NCBI GenBank assembly: GCA_051201585.1
Contig: CP179198.1
Coordinates: 2,542,001 to 2,606,000 of the forward strand
Reading direction: 5' to 3'
Source of the DNA: UBA868 sp016776875
Lineage (GTDB): Bacteria > Pseudomonadota > Gammaproteobacteria > Arenicellales > UBA868
DNA: 64,000 nucleotides
Shown: positions 54,404 to 63,598 of the stretch, in pieces
Layout of the letters: each line of letters opens with the position of its first letter
How positions within the stretch are numbered: position 1 is the first letter of the stretch
Translations under genes and position numbers: made by a program
The notes under the pieces: generated by a model
What the model saw: only the letters and a program-made list of their open reading frames with translations
The model's database searches: none
What the model was told of the DNA's origin: nothing

Positions 54404-54943
54404 ATGCCTAGCCCAATCGGTCATACTCTTCTCGCATTTTCGGTCACCGGCTTCCAAAACAAATCGTCTCTATCAATGGCTGGGTGGTATCTGCTTATTT
54501 TGATTGCAGGTGTCGCACCCGATTTCGATTTTTTACCCGGCATTTTGATCGGTGATCCCAACCGCTTTCATCACGGTCCGACTCATTCCATCCTGGCGGG
54601 TGTCGTTTTCACGGCTTTCATGTATCTCATCATAAAACCGCTGGATTTGAGAGCCGCCGTTTTGATTTTTTTGGTGTATCTGACACATGTGCTTGCGGAC
54701 GCTCTCAGCGCCGATTCCGGGGCGCCTTACGGGGTTCCATTATTCTGGCCGTTCAGCCCGGACTACCTGATATCACCGATCCCGGTATTCGATAATTTTA
54801 TTCATGGCGGACAAGGCGGGGGATTCGATCATTTTTTGGAAGATGTTTTTTCGATCCACAATTTGTGGGCAATTGCGATAGAAATTCTGGTGCTGGGCCC
54901 TATTTTATGGATTTCCCATCGCATACGACAGCGGGAAGGATAA
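54404..54943 (+). CDS. Membrane-bound metal-dependent hydrolase (YdjM/DUF457 family)
   Basis: 179 residues with four or five hydrophobic segments and histidines in SPIGHTLLAF, RFHHGPTHSIL and LTHVLADALSAD, the metal-binding pattern of the LexA-regulated YdjM family. Function unknown. Divergent from the thioesterase gene and convergent with the Rieske gene. Confidence 0.78.
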   Translation: MPSPIGHTLLAFSVTGFQNKSSLSMAGWYLLILIAGVAPDFDFLPGILIGDPNRFHHGPTHSILAGVVFTAFMYLIIKPLDLRAAVLIFLVYLTHVLADALSADSGAPYGVPLFWPFSPDYLISPIPVFDNFIHGGQGGGFDHFLEDVFSIHNLWAIAIEILVLGPILWISHRIRQREG

Positions 54944-54957
54944 ATCACGCCGACCGG

Positions 54958-55281
54958 TCAATCCCAACGATCGTCGCGCACCCAAACCACGCCATCTTCG
55001 AGCTTGACGGGAAAACGGTGCAAGCCCTCATAAGCGGGCGGCGCAAGCACATCACCGGTCTTTAAACAAAACCGCGCGCCGTGGCGCGGGCACTCAATTG
55101 CACCATCGACAATACAGCCGCTCGAGATTTCACCGCCGTCATGGGTGCAAAGATCCTCAAGCGCCACGACGTCATCATCGCTGATTCGAGCAATCATAAT
55201 ATGCTCATCCCCAAGCTCGACCGCCAAAGGCGAGTCTTTTGCAAGGGCGTCGAGCCGACTCACACGGGTCCAGTCAGACAT
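54958..55281 (-). CDS. Rieske-type [2Fe-2S] protein of the suf cluster
   Basis: 107 residues with the Rieske pair CTHDGG and CPRHGARF and the NirD-like fold around them. Such small ferredoxins end many suf operons. It directly follows the SufT-like gene with a 1-base overlap, so it is likely co-transcribed with suf genes; its electron partner is unknown. Confidence 0.87.
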   Translation of the reverse strand: MSDWTRVSRLDALAKDSPLAVELGDEHIMIARISDDDVVALEDLCTHDGGEISSGCIVDGAIECPRHGARFCLKTGDVLAPPAYEGLHRFPVKLEDGVVWVRDDRWD

Positions 55282-55706
55282 TAAAAAATACCCAACTCGA
55301 GGCGTGCTGCTTCACTCATTACTTCAGGGCCCCACGTGGGCTCCCAAACCAACTCGACGACAACATCAGCGACCCCGTCCACGCCACGCGCTGCCATTTC
55401 AACCTCTCCTGGCAACGAACCGGCAACCGGGCACATCGGCGACGTGAGTGTCATGTCGATCGACACGTGATTTTGATCGTTGATATCAATCTTGTAGATC
55501 AGGCCCAGATCGTAAATATTCAGCGGAATCTCAGGATCAAAGACTTCTCTGACGCCTCCGACAACACGGTCAAGAAGTGTGTCGTCGGCTGCTGCTGACA
55601 GCAAGCTAACATTTGGCGGCGCGGAGGGATCTCCTCCTGGCGCGACTGCGTCCGGCGCTTCGTTCGTTGCCAGAAACTCGTCGTTAGGATCTCGATCGCT
55701 GTTCAT
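55281..55706 (-). CDS. sufT: SufT/MIP18-family iron-sulfur assembly factor
   Basis: 141 residues. After an acidic, low-complexity 40-residue N-terminus comes the domain VVGGVREVFDPEIPLNIYDL ... MTLTSPMCPVAGSLPGEVE, typical of SufT. It helps deliver clusters to target proteins. It lies 37 bases after sufD. sufS, often placed between sufD and sufT, is absent. Confidence 0.88.
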   Translation of the reverse strand: MNSDRDPNDEFLATNEAPDAVAPGGDPSAPPNVSLLSAAADDTLLDRVVGGVREVFDPEIPLNIYDLGLIYKIDINDQNHVSIDMTLTSPMCPVAGSLPGEVEMAARGVDGVADVVVELVWEPTWGPEVMSEAARLELGIF

Positions 55707-55743
55707 CGGTGTCTAATCATTGAAGTGTAAAAAGTTAAATCGG

Positions 55744-57084
55744 TTAAGACGCGCCACTCGCGCTTAATGCGTTGGACAGTCGATCAGAAGCCAGCGACTG
55801 AAGATATTGTCGAAGCGGGGCTGACGCTACGCGATCGAGAACATCGGCCGCAAAAGCTTGCGTCAGCATCCTGCGTGCATTCTCCCGCTCTACGCCTCGC
55901 GAGACGAGATAAAAAAGCGCCAAATCATCGAGCTGACCAACCGTCGCGCCGTGTGCGCATTTCACATCATCCGCATAAATTTCAAGCTGGGGTTTCGTAT
56001 CAATTTCTGCTTCTTCAGAAAGCAGTAGGTTTTGGTTGCTTTGCTCGGAATCTGTTTTCTGGGCGTCCTGCTTCACGACGATACGACCATGAAATACCGC
56101 GCGACCCCTGTCACCCAACACGCCCTTATAGATTTCACGGCTAACGCAATCGGCACTGTTATGCGAGATATGCGTGTGGTTATCAACATGACTACGGCCG
56201 AACACCAGATAACAGCCATCCAGATGAACCGTGCTATTTTCGCCATTAAGATTAATTCGGGCATCATTTCTGATCAACGCACCACTCGTTGAAACAGTCG
56301 TCGCGCGCAGGGTTGCAGATTCTGCAAGACCCGCGAAGAGACCGCCCACATGAAAGCTGCGATCGCTTTGGGATTGAAGCGAACAATAATCAAGGATGGC
56401 GCCTTTCCCGAGATCAATCTCGACCAATGAATTATTAAGATTGCGAACCTCTTTCAGCGAGCAATGGCGTTCGATAATCGTTGCCTGGCTGCCCTCACCC
56501 ATCAACACAAGCGTGCGGGGCATACTGACGAGTCCCTCGTCACCACATCCGGACACGAACAGAAGCTCAATCGGTCGCTCGAGATGTTGATGCGCCTCGA
56601 TCTCCACAACCGCGCCATCTGCTACGAACGCTGAATTCATCGCTGCAAATCCATGCGGTGGCTCGCCGAGCATTTGTCCCAGTTTAGGCAAAACAGATGA
56701 AGCATCCTCTGATAACACCTGTGCCAGACTCCGGAGACGCACATGAGCTGGCAATGCTTCAAGGTCAGATAGCGCTACGGATAAAAACCCATCAACAAAC
56801 ACCATACGGTAAGGGTTGAGCCCTTCAATAACAGACTGCGTAATGAAGTCCGAAGGACAGGTTGCACCGGCGGATGCCGGCTTAAACGCGGCGCGAGTGA
56901 TCGACCGCGTAGAGGTGTATTTCCAATCCTCGTCTTGCTGGGAGGGTAATCCCTGACGAGAAAGCTGTTCGAGTGCCGCTGCTCTTCCGGCGTCGAGTTC
57001 GGCCAGGCCATATCCCGGTAGTTGTGCCGCGGTATCCTGCTGCGCCGCCACATAAGCGGCAGCATTTTCTACAACTGAGCTCAT
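55744..57084 (-). CDS. sufD: SufD, iron-sulfur scaffold subunit
   Basis: 446 residues of the SufBD beta-helix fold, with the family end CAHGATVGQLDDLALFYLVSRGV. SufD pairs with SufB on SufC2 to build clusters. The ATG overlaps the sufC stop by one base (TAATG), so translation is coupled. Confidence 0.94.
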   Translation of the reverse strand: MSSVVENAAAYVAAQQDTAAQLPGYGLAELDAGRAAALEQLSRQGLPSQQDEDWKYTSTRSITRAAFKPASAGATCPSDFITQSVIEGLNPYRMVFVDGFLSVALSDLEALPAHVRLRSLAQVLSEDASSVLPKLGQMLGEPPHGFAAMNSAFVADGAVVEIEAHQHLERPIELLFVSGCGDEGLVSMPRTLVLMGEGSQATIIERHCSLKEVRNLNNSLVEIDLGKGAILDYCSLQSQSDRSFHVGGLFAGLAESATLRATTVSTSGALIRNDARINLNGENSTVHLDGCYLVFGRSHVDNHTHISHNSADCVSREIYKGVLGDRGRAVFHGRIVVKQDAQKTDSEQSNQNLLLSEEAEIDTKPQLEIYADDVKCAHGATVGQLDDLALFYLVSRGVERENARRMLTQAFAADVLDRVASAPLRQYLQSLASDRLSNALSASGAS

Positions 57085-57841
57085 TAGGCGGCCGCTCCTG
57101 CAGATTCCTCAATCCAACCATAGCCCTCGGCTTCTAGCTTGAGCGCTAGATCTTTATCTCCGGATTGCACAATGCGGCCCTCTGCGAGCACATGGACATA
57201 GTCCGGGACAATATAATCGAGAAGGCGCTGATAGTGGGTCACCAGAATGACCGATCGATCCTGAGCGCGCAGCGAATTCACCCCACCCGCCACGATTTTG
57301 AGTGCATCGATATCCAACCCTGAATCAGTTTCATCCAACAGCGACAGGCTCGGCTCCAGCATTGCCATCTGAAATATTTCGTTGCGCTTTTTCTCCCCCC
57401 CGAAAAACCTTCATTCACCGATCGGTAAAGAAATTCTTCTTTCATTTCCACCAGTTTGATTTTTTCCCGAACAAGTTTTAGGAAATCGAGCGCATCCAAC
57501 TCCGGCTCGCCGCGATAACGACGCGCGGCATTCAGGCCCTCTTTTAACAGCGCAATATTGGCCACGCCCGGAATCTCGACCGGATACTGAAAAGCCAGAA
57601 AAACGCCTTCATGGGCCCGCACTTCCGGATCGAGATCCAATAGATCCTTACCTTTGAATTCAACGGTACCACCCAGCACCTCGTAGCCGTCTCGACCGGC
57701 AATCACGTTGGCAAGCGTGCTTTTGCCTGAACCATTTGGGCCCATAATCGCGTGCACCTCACCGGTGCCTATCTCAAGACTCAAGCCATTGAGAATGGTT
57801 TTTCCATCCACCGCGACGCGTAAATCACTAATCTTCAACAT
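57084..57841 (-). CDS. sufC: SufC, ABC-type ATPase (frameshift in the assembly)
   Basis: The first frame has the SufC start (MLKISDLRVAVDGKTIL), Walker A (IMGPNGSGKSTLA) and runs to SVNEGFSGG. The second resumes MAMLEPSLSLLDETDSGLDI and ends in a normal C-terminus. The break is in a run of seven G on the minus strand (plus strand C7 at 57395-57401); eight G restores GFSGGEKKRNEIFQMAMLEP and a protein of 252 residues. Unlike the other breaks it is not at AGCT. SufC is essential in most Suf-only organisms, so a homopolymer error is most likely; slipped-strand variation is the alternative. Confidence 0.92.
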
Positions 57842-57903
57842 ATCTTTTAACAACCTTTTGTTTTGAGAATTGCAGTCTGGCAACCCGATACTGGCCCGAA
57901 CCT

Positions 57904-59353
57904 CTATCCGACAGCCCCTTCAAGACTGATACCAAGCAACTTCTGGGCCTCGACAGCGAACTCCATCGGTAACTCACGAAATACTTCCTTGCAAAATCCA
58001 TTCACAATCATGGACACCGCGTCTTCTTCTGCTAGACCTCGCTGGCGACAATAGAACAACTGATCCTCGCCAATTTTTGATGTCGATGCTTCATGCTCAA
58101 TTTTTGCAGTGGGATTTTTGACCTCTACGTAAGGAAAAGTATGTGCACCACACCGATCTCCCATGAGTAACGAATCACACTGCGAATAGTTTCTCGCATT
58201 TTTTGCACCTTTGAGGACTTTGACCAATCCACGATAAGCGTTCTGGCCGCGCCCCGCCGAGATCCCCTTGGAGATAATGGTGCTGGACGTATCCTCGCCA
58301 ATGTGAATCATTTTGGTGCCCGTGTCGGCCTGCTGGCAATTATTCGTCAGCGCCACTGAATAGAATTCGCCTACGGAACCGTTGCCTTCCAGTAGCACAC
58401 TGGGATACTTCCAGGTGATAGCGGACCCGGTTTCCACCTGCGTCCACGATATCTTGGCGTTTTCTCCCCGACAAGCACCGCGCTTTGTGACAAAGTTATA
58501 AATGCCGCCACGGCCTTCTTCGTCACCGGGATACCAGTTTTGAACCGTCGAATACTTAATTTCTGCGTCCTTGAGTGCGACAAGCTCGACCACGGCAGCA
58601 TGAAGCTGGTTCTCGTCGCGCATGGGAGCCGTGCATCCCTCCAGATAACTCACGTAACTGCCTTCATCGGCCACGATGAGCGTCCGCTCGAACTGACCGG
58701 TATTTAATGCATTAATCCGGAAATAAGTGGACAGTTCCATCGGGCACCGAACCCCCTTGGGGATGTAGACAAACGACCCTTCGGTAAATACCGCGGAGTT
58801 CAGTGCGGCGTAAAAATTATCGGTCGCAGGCACCACCGATCCAAGGTACTTGCGTACCAGGTCAGGGTGATTAATCAGCGCCTCCGAGAGCGGGCAAAAA
58901 ATCACGCCGACTTTAGCCAGTTTGTCCTTAAAGGTCGTCGCGACCGACACGCTGTCAAACACCGCGTCAACCGCGACGCCCGCAAGGGCTTTTTGCTCCT
59001 CTAGGGGAATTCCCAGCTTGTCGTAGGTTTCAAGCAAGCTTGGGGTCCACTTCATCGAGAGATTGGGGGCGGTCTTCATCGCGTTTCGGCGCGGAATAAT
59101 AGCTAATCCCCTGATAATCAATTGGCGCATAGTGCACGTGGGCCCAATCGGGCTGATCCATCTCCTGCCAGCGACGAAAGGCGTCCAGTCTCCAATCCAA
59201 TACGAACTGGGGTTCTGATTTGTTGGCGGACAAAAAACGAACGACGCTCTCGTCGAGACCCGGGGGGAGCGTGTCAGATTCGATATCTGTCACAAACCCT
59301 TCTTTATAGTCGCGACCCACAAGATCGCCAAGTTCTTTCACACTAGTATTCAT
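57904..59353 (-). CDS. sufB: SufB, iron-sulfur scaffold (frameshift in the assembly)
   Basis: The first frame opens MNTSVKELGDLVGRDYKEGF and runs through SLDEVDPKL. The second frame continues LLETYDKLGIPLEEQKALAG to the C-terminus. They meet at 59036-59041, where the minus strand reads CCCAAGCTTGCTTGAA; removing one base gives VDPKLLETYDKLGIP and 482 residues, the usual SufB length. The site is an AGCT inside AAGCTT. All conserved segments are present, so a one-base error is the best reading. Confidence 0.93.
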
Positions 59354-59384
59354 AACATCTAATTTCCAAACTGTGTTTGATGGA

Positions 59385-59895
59385 TCACTTCGCACCACCA
59401 ATTAAGGAATCTGCTTCCACAATAACTGTTTTTAGGCGACCTGACCGCAAGCCTTGCCGCACAGCTTCCTGGCGCTCAGCCACTTCGATCACTTCGGGAC
59501 GTCGGACCAATTCTCCGAGGGTAATCCCGTTCAGGAATTCGTAAATTTTGTCGCTAAGCTCCATCCAAAAGCTCATGCGTCAGACATTTCTCCCCGTCGA
59601 GGCAATTCGCTTCTCCCCCGCACCGCGTCATATCTGCTTTTTCATCGACCGCCGCAATCACCGACGCGATTGAAATATCACCCATTTTTTGAGCCAGCCG
59701 ATATCCGCCACCCGGCCCTCTCATTCCTTTCACCAAGCCAGCGGCGCGCAATCTCGCGAATAACTGCTCCAAATAAGAGAGTGAAATCTCCTGATTCATC
59801 GCAATATCCTGCAGTGTCACCGGACGTTTTCCTTCCTGAAGCGCCAAATCCAGCATGGCAGTCACCGCATAGCGGCCTTTCGTTGTCAGTCGCAT
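59385..59895 (-). CDS. iscR: IscR-type Rrf2 regulator (frameshift in the assembly)
   Basis: Frame one opens MRLTTKGRYAVTAMLDLALQ, holds the cluster-ligating cysteines C92, C98 and C104 and reaches CLTHEL. Frame two resumes WMELSDKIYEFLNGITLGEL. They meet at 59567-59573 (minus strand GAGCTTTTGGATG); T3 in place of T4 gives CLTHELWMELSDKIYEF and 169 residues, as expected for IscR. The site is AGCT. It heads the suf operon and probably represses it when it carries a [2Fe-2S] cluster. Confidence 0.92.
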
Positions 59896-60111
59896 AAAAC
59901 AAACTCCTTTAAAAGCTTCAAACCAGACTGAACATAAGCCTGGAGACCGCCTTTAACCCTGTAAAACTCTACAAAAATAGGACTAAAAGACCTGTCTATC
60001 GATATCCCGAGCGAGAGTATAGGGATTTGGTTGTGAAAACCAAGTAAAGAAGTTGGAAATTATACTATGATCGCCACACTGCCGTATTGAAGCGCAAACG
60101 CGCGGTCTGGA
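59896..60111 (-). promoter_or_regulatory. Promoter region of the iscR-suf operon
   Basis: On the minus strand TATACT (60016-60021) follows TTGGTT (60038-60043) at a spacing of 16, a fair sigma-70 pair about 120 bases before the iscR start. The -35 box is half of the dyad TTGGTT TTCAC AACCAA. Downstream the text ATAGACAGG-TCTTTTAGTCC loosely resembles part of an IscR type 1 site, but it does not fit well enough to be called. No gene lies in this gap. Confidence 0.4.
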
Positions 60112-61767
60112 TTAAGTTTTTGGGCTGAAAATACCCGCCATCACAAAAATAACGCCTGCGCCGGTTAATGCAGCCGTCACCGCGGTGCCTATCATCCCGA
60201 AATCATAAATTCCCATTGCCGTGGAATTTGCGATTGCCGCCATTAAAAAAATGACGCCCCACGCGAGCCTGTTCTTTTGCTGGGTACGCTTTGCCAGTTT
60301 TTCCTCAAGCGCTGAAATGCGATCCTGCTCCGCGGACGACACCAAATCCTGTCCATCACGCTGGCGACGCAATAACTCGTGCACGAGTCCGGGTAATTCG
60401 GGAATCAAGGGCAAAACGGAAGGTAACTCGCGCCGCAAGGTTTTCATCAGTGCCTTGGGTCCAATCTGATCTTTCATCCACTGCTCAAGATAGGGCTTTG
60501 CGGTCTCCCAAAGATCCAGTTGCGGGTAGAGTTGTCGACCCAATCCCTCGATATTGAGAAGCGTTTTTTGCAGCAGAACCAGCTGCGGCTGCACGGGCAT
60601 ATCAAATCGACGCGCCACTTGAAACAAACGCAGGACCAGCTGACCAAACGAAATCTCACTGATCGGGCGGGCGAAAATCGGCTCACAGACCGTTCGGACC
60701 GCCGCTTCAAACTCATCCACCCGGGTCGTCGGCGGGACCCAACCGGCGCGAAGATGGGCAACTGCGACCGCTCGATAATCTCGGTTGAAAAAAGCCAATA
60801 AGTTCTCTGCAAGATATCGCTTATCCGAATCCGCAAGACTGCCCATAATGCCGAAATCGACCGCGCGATACTGGCCCGTTGGACTCACAAAAATATTGCC
60901 CGGGTGCATGTCGGCGTGAAAAAATCCATCTCGAAACGCCTGGGTAAAAAATATCTCCACACCATGGTGCGCGAGTTTGCGAAGATCCACCCCGGCCGCT
61001 TTTATGGCGTCGATATCCCGAATCGGAATACCATAAATCCGTTCAATTACCAGAACATCCTGCGTGCTGTGATCCCAGAACACTTCGGGCACATAGATCA
61101 TCTCGGAATCTAAAAAATTGCTCCGCAACTGGCTGGCGTTCGCACCTTCTCGCGTCATGTCCAGTTCATCGTGAATCGTCTTGTCGTACTCCTCAACTAC
61201 CTCGAGGGGACGAAGCCGGCGCGATTCGGGCCAATATCGATCCGCTAAATTGGCTAACTGATAGAGCAGTTCAATATCTTGATCAATTATGGATTCGATT
61301 CCTGGCCGTAATATCTTAACGACGACCTCAGTCCCGTCTTTCAACGTCGCGCCGTGCACCTGCGCAACCGAAGCAGAAGCCAGGGGTTGAATATCAAAAC
61401 TCGCAAAATGCTCGCTGATCGGAGCACCCAGCGATCGTTCGACGACCTCACGGGCCGCCTGCCCGGAAAAAGGCGGCACCTGGTCCTGTAGACGGGTGAG
61501 TTCAACCGCAATGTCAGGCGGAATGAGATCAGGCCGAGTCGATAGCGCCTGCCCAAACTTCACGAAGATTGGCCCTAATTCCTCAAGCGCTTCGCGCAAT
61601 CGCTGACCGCGATCTGATGACCGATCACGAAACCAAAAACCAGGGAACAAAAATAGCAGCGGGCGATAAGGCCGCAACTGTCGCAACTGAAACACAAACT
61701 CATCGAGACCGTGACGCAAAAGCACCCGAAAAATGCGAATCAGTCTCCAGGAGCCTTTTGTTTTCAT
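60112..61767 (-). CDS. ubiB: UbiB, ABC1-family kinase-like ubiquinone synthesis protein
   Basis: About 551 residues starting MKTKGSWRLIRI at 61767. The ABC1/ADCK motifs are present (ELGPIFVKFGQALSTRPDL; PLASASVAQVHGA; DGFFHADMHPGNIFV; AVDFGIMG), with two membrane segments at the C-terminus. It is needed for ubiquinone synthesis through an ATPase activity of unclear target. In the usual ubiE-ubiJ-ubiB order. Confidence 0.94.
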   Translation of the reverse strand: MKTKGSWRLIRIFRVLLRHGLDEFVFQLRQLRPYRPLLFLFPGFWFRDRSSDRGQRLREALEELGPIFVKFGQALSTRPDLIPPDIAVELTRLQDQVPPFSGQAAREVVERSLGAPISEHFASFDIQPLASASVAQVHGATLKDGTEVVVKILRPGIESIIDQDIELLYQLANLADRYWPESRRLRPLEVVEEYDKTIHDELDMTREGANASQLRSNFLDSEMIYVPEVFWDHSTQDVLVIERIYGIPIRDIDAIKAAGVDLRKLAHHGVEIFFTQAFRDGFFHADMHPGNIFVSPTGQYRAVDFGIMGSLADSDKRYLAENLLAFFNRDYRAVAVAHLRAGWVPPTTRVDEFEAAVRTVCEPIFARPISEISFGQLVLRLFQVARRFDMPVQPQLVLLQKTLLNIEGLGRQLYPQLDLWETAKPYLEQWMKDQIGPKALMKTLRRELPSVLPLIPELPGLVHELLRRQRDGQDLVSSAEQDRISALEEKLAKRTQQKNRLAWGVIFLMAAIANSTAMGIYDFGMIGTAVTAALTGAGVIFVMAGIFSPKT

Positions 61768-61774
61768 CGGTGAC

Positions 61775-62386
61775 TCAGCTGTCTTTCTTATTGCTAACAA
61801 AACGCGCAATCCGCTGTTCCAGGCGCGCCATGTCATCCCGCAATTGATCGATGTTTTCAACAAAGCGTTGCGCACGAGGCCTACTGGGCAGTAGCTTGCT
61901 CTCCTCGACTAAAGTTTCAGCGATGCCGAGCAAACTCGAATCCGCCGCGCCAGATGCCCATCCCCCAAAAGCCCGGGCCCCTTGGGCCAACTGGTGAGCA
62001 ACCGGATCACCAAAAATCTGTGCCAGTTCTTCTTCGGCATCAATATCAAGCGCACCGAGAAGTGCCTTGAATTCAAGCATGGCGGCGCCATCACCTTCAA
62101 TCCGGACGCTACCCTCTCGAAGCACCGCAGGATCAGGACCAAGCCGCATCAGTTTAATCAGACCTGTTGGTGTCCCCGAAATCGAGACATCTGGAGCCTT
62201 ATCGACCTCCGAAACCACGCAAATCCGGCTGTCTCGAATGGTCGCAAATACGTCCACTCCGATACCCTGAACGGACACCAGAATGATGCGACCCTCTAAA
62301 GCGCGCGCGTGCGGCACCGCGCCCGAATCCTGAATAATCCGGTTAAATATTTTTTCCAACCGTTGTATGAGGAACTGGGTTGCCAT
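61775..62386 (-). CDS. ubiJ: UbiJ, SCP2-domain accessory factor of ubiquinone synthesis
   Basis: 203 residues with an SCP2 lipid-binding domain (about residues 15-115) and a C-terminal coiled coil (RFVENIDQLRDDMARLEQRI). UbiJ with UbiK holds hydrophobic intermediates for the soluble Ubi complex. It lies 4 bases after ubiE and 7 bases before ubiB. Confidence 0.9.
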   Translation of the reverse strand: MATQFLIQRLEKIFNRIIQDSGAVPHARALEGRIILVSVQGIGVDVFATIRDSRICVVSEVDKAPDVSISGTPTGLIKLMRLGPDPAVLREGSVRIEGDGAAMLEFKALLGALDIDAEEELAQIFGDPVAHQLAQGARAFGGWASGAADSSLLGIAETLVEESKLLPSRPRAQRFVENIDQLRDDMARLEQRIARFVSNKKDS

Positions 62387-62390
62387 CTAC

Positions 62391-63137
62391 CTAGAATCGA
62401 TAGCCCGTATGAATCGCAACAATACCGCCATTAATGTTTTGATGCCTCACATCTTCTAATCCGGCTTCTTCCATCATCGCAGAGAGCGCCTGTTGATTGG
62501 GATGCTTCCGAATCGATTCCACAAGATATTGATAACTTTGCTCATCGCCCGTCACCATTTTCCCCATCGATGGAATAACCGAAAACGAGAACCGGTCGTA
62601 AGCACGCGCGAGTAGCGTGGATGTGGGTGTGGAAAATTCGAGGATCACAAGCCGACCACCGGGCTTAAGCATGCGTGACATTGATGCCAACGCCTTCGGG
62701 ATTCGCGTCACATTGCGCAATCCAAATGCAATGCAGACACAGTCAAATTGTCCACCCGAAAACGGCAGTGATTCCGCGTCTGCCAAAAGCATCTGCACAT
62801 TGACTCCGAGACCTTCATCAAGCAACCGGGCACGGCCACAAGCCAACATACTCGCATTAATATCTGTCATGACCACCTGACCCGACGTGCCAACCTGGCG
62901 GGCGAACCGCATCGTCATATCTCCACTGCCCGCCGCGACATCAAGCACACGATGGCCTTCGCGAACCCCACTTCTGGCCAATGCAAGATCTTTCCACAGC
63001 CGATGGGATCCAAACGACATTAAGTCATTCATCAAATCGTAACGACTCGCAACGGAAGAGAATACCTCGCCGACCCGACCTGCCTTTTCAGCCGGATCAA
63101 TCTCGCTAAAACCGAAGTAGGTCGCTCTTTCGCTCAT
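62391..63137 (-). CDS. ubiE: Ubiquinone/menaquinone C-methyltransferase
   Basis: 248 residues with the SAM motif VLDVAAGSGDMTMRFARQVG, FGFSEIDPAEKAGRVGEVFSS at the start and PGGRLVILEFSTPTSTL. It methylates the ring of the quinone precursor. It leads the ubi operon. Confidence 0.96.
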   Translation of the reverse strand: MSERATYFGFSEIDPAEKAGRVGEVFSSVASRYDLMNDLMSFGSHRLWKDLALARSGVREGHRVLDVAAGSGDMTMRFARQVGTSGQVVMTDINASMLACGRARLLDEGLGVNVQMLLADAESLPFSGGQFDCVCIAFGLRNVTRIPKALASMSRMLKPGGRLVILEFSTPTSTLLARAYDRFSFSVIPSMGKMVTGDEQSYQYLVESIRKHPNQQALSAMMEEAGLEDVRHQNINGGIVAIHTGYRF

Positions 63138-63162
63138 CTAACCGCTATCCCGTACGCTTCGA

Positions 63163-63531
63163 TCAGGAAACGACTTTACGCTGAAATCCAGCCTTCTCTA
63201 GCGCCTCAAGATATAACCGCCAGTATTCATCCTGTTTGCTGCCGAGCTGATAAAGTGTTTCCCACGAAAAAATGCCGGTATCATGGCCATCATCAAAATG
63301 GAGTCTCACTGCATAGGCGCCGACGCCTTCCACCTCATTTATATTGACCAGCTCTTTGCCCGTCTGAAGAACTTCCTGTCCCGGGCCATGACCTCTTACC
63401 TCGGCTGAAGGCGAGTACACCCGCAAAAACTCACACGGAAGATGAAACTGTTCGCCGTTATCAAAGCTGACTTCGAGCGCGCGTGACTGTTTGTGCAACA
63501 CAATATTGGTCGGACGGGGATTCGATTGCAT
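63163..63531 (-). CDS. DUF971 protein
   Basis: 122 residues of the DUF971 (gamma-butyrobetaine hydroxylase-like N-terminal) fold, with LEVSFDNGEQFHLPCEFLRV and FDDGHDTGIFSWETLYQLG. In other proteins this domain sits in iron-sulfur assembly or dioxygenase contexts. It precedes ubiE by 25 bases and is often found there. Precise role unknown. Confidence 0.88.
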   Translation of the reverse strand: MQSNPRPTNIVLHKQSRALEVSFDNGEQFHLPCEFLRVYSPSAEVRGHGPGQEVLQTGKELVNINEVEGVGAYAVRLHFDDGHDTGIFSWETLYQLGSKQDEYWRLYLEALEKAGFQRKVVS

Positions 63532-63598
63532 AGGAAAACTTTTATCAATAATTAAGGGGGCAGGTTCCTGTCATCTTATGATTAACGTAAACCCTGAT

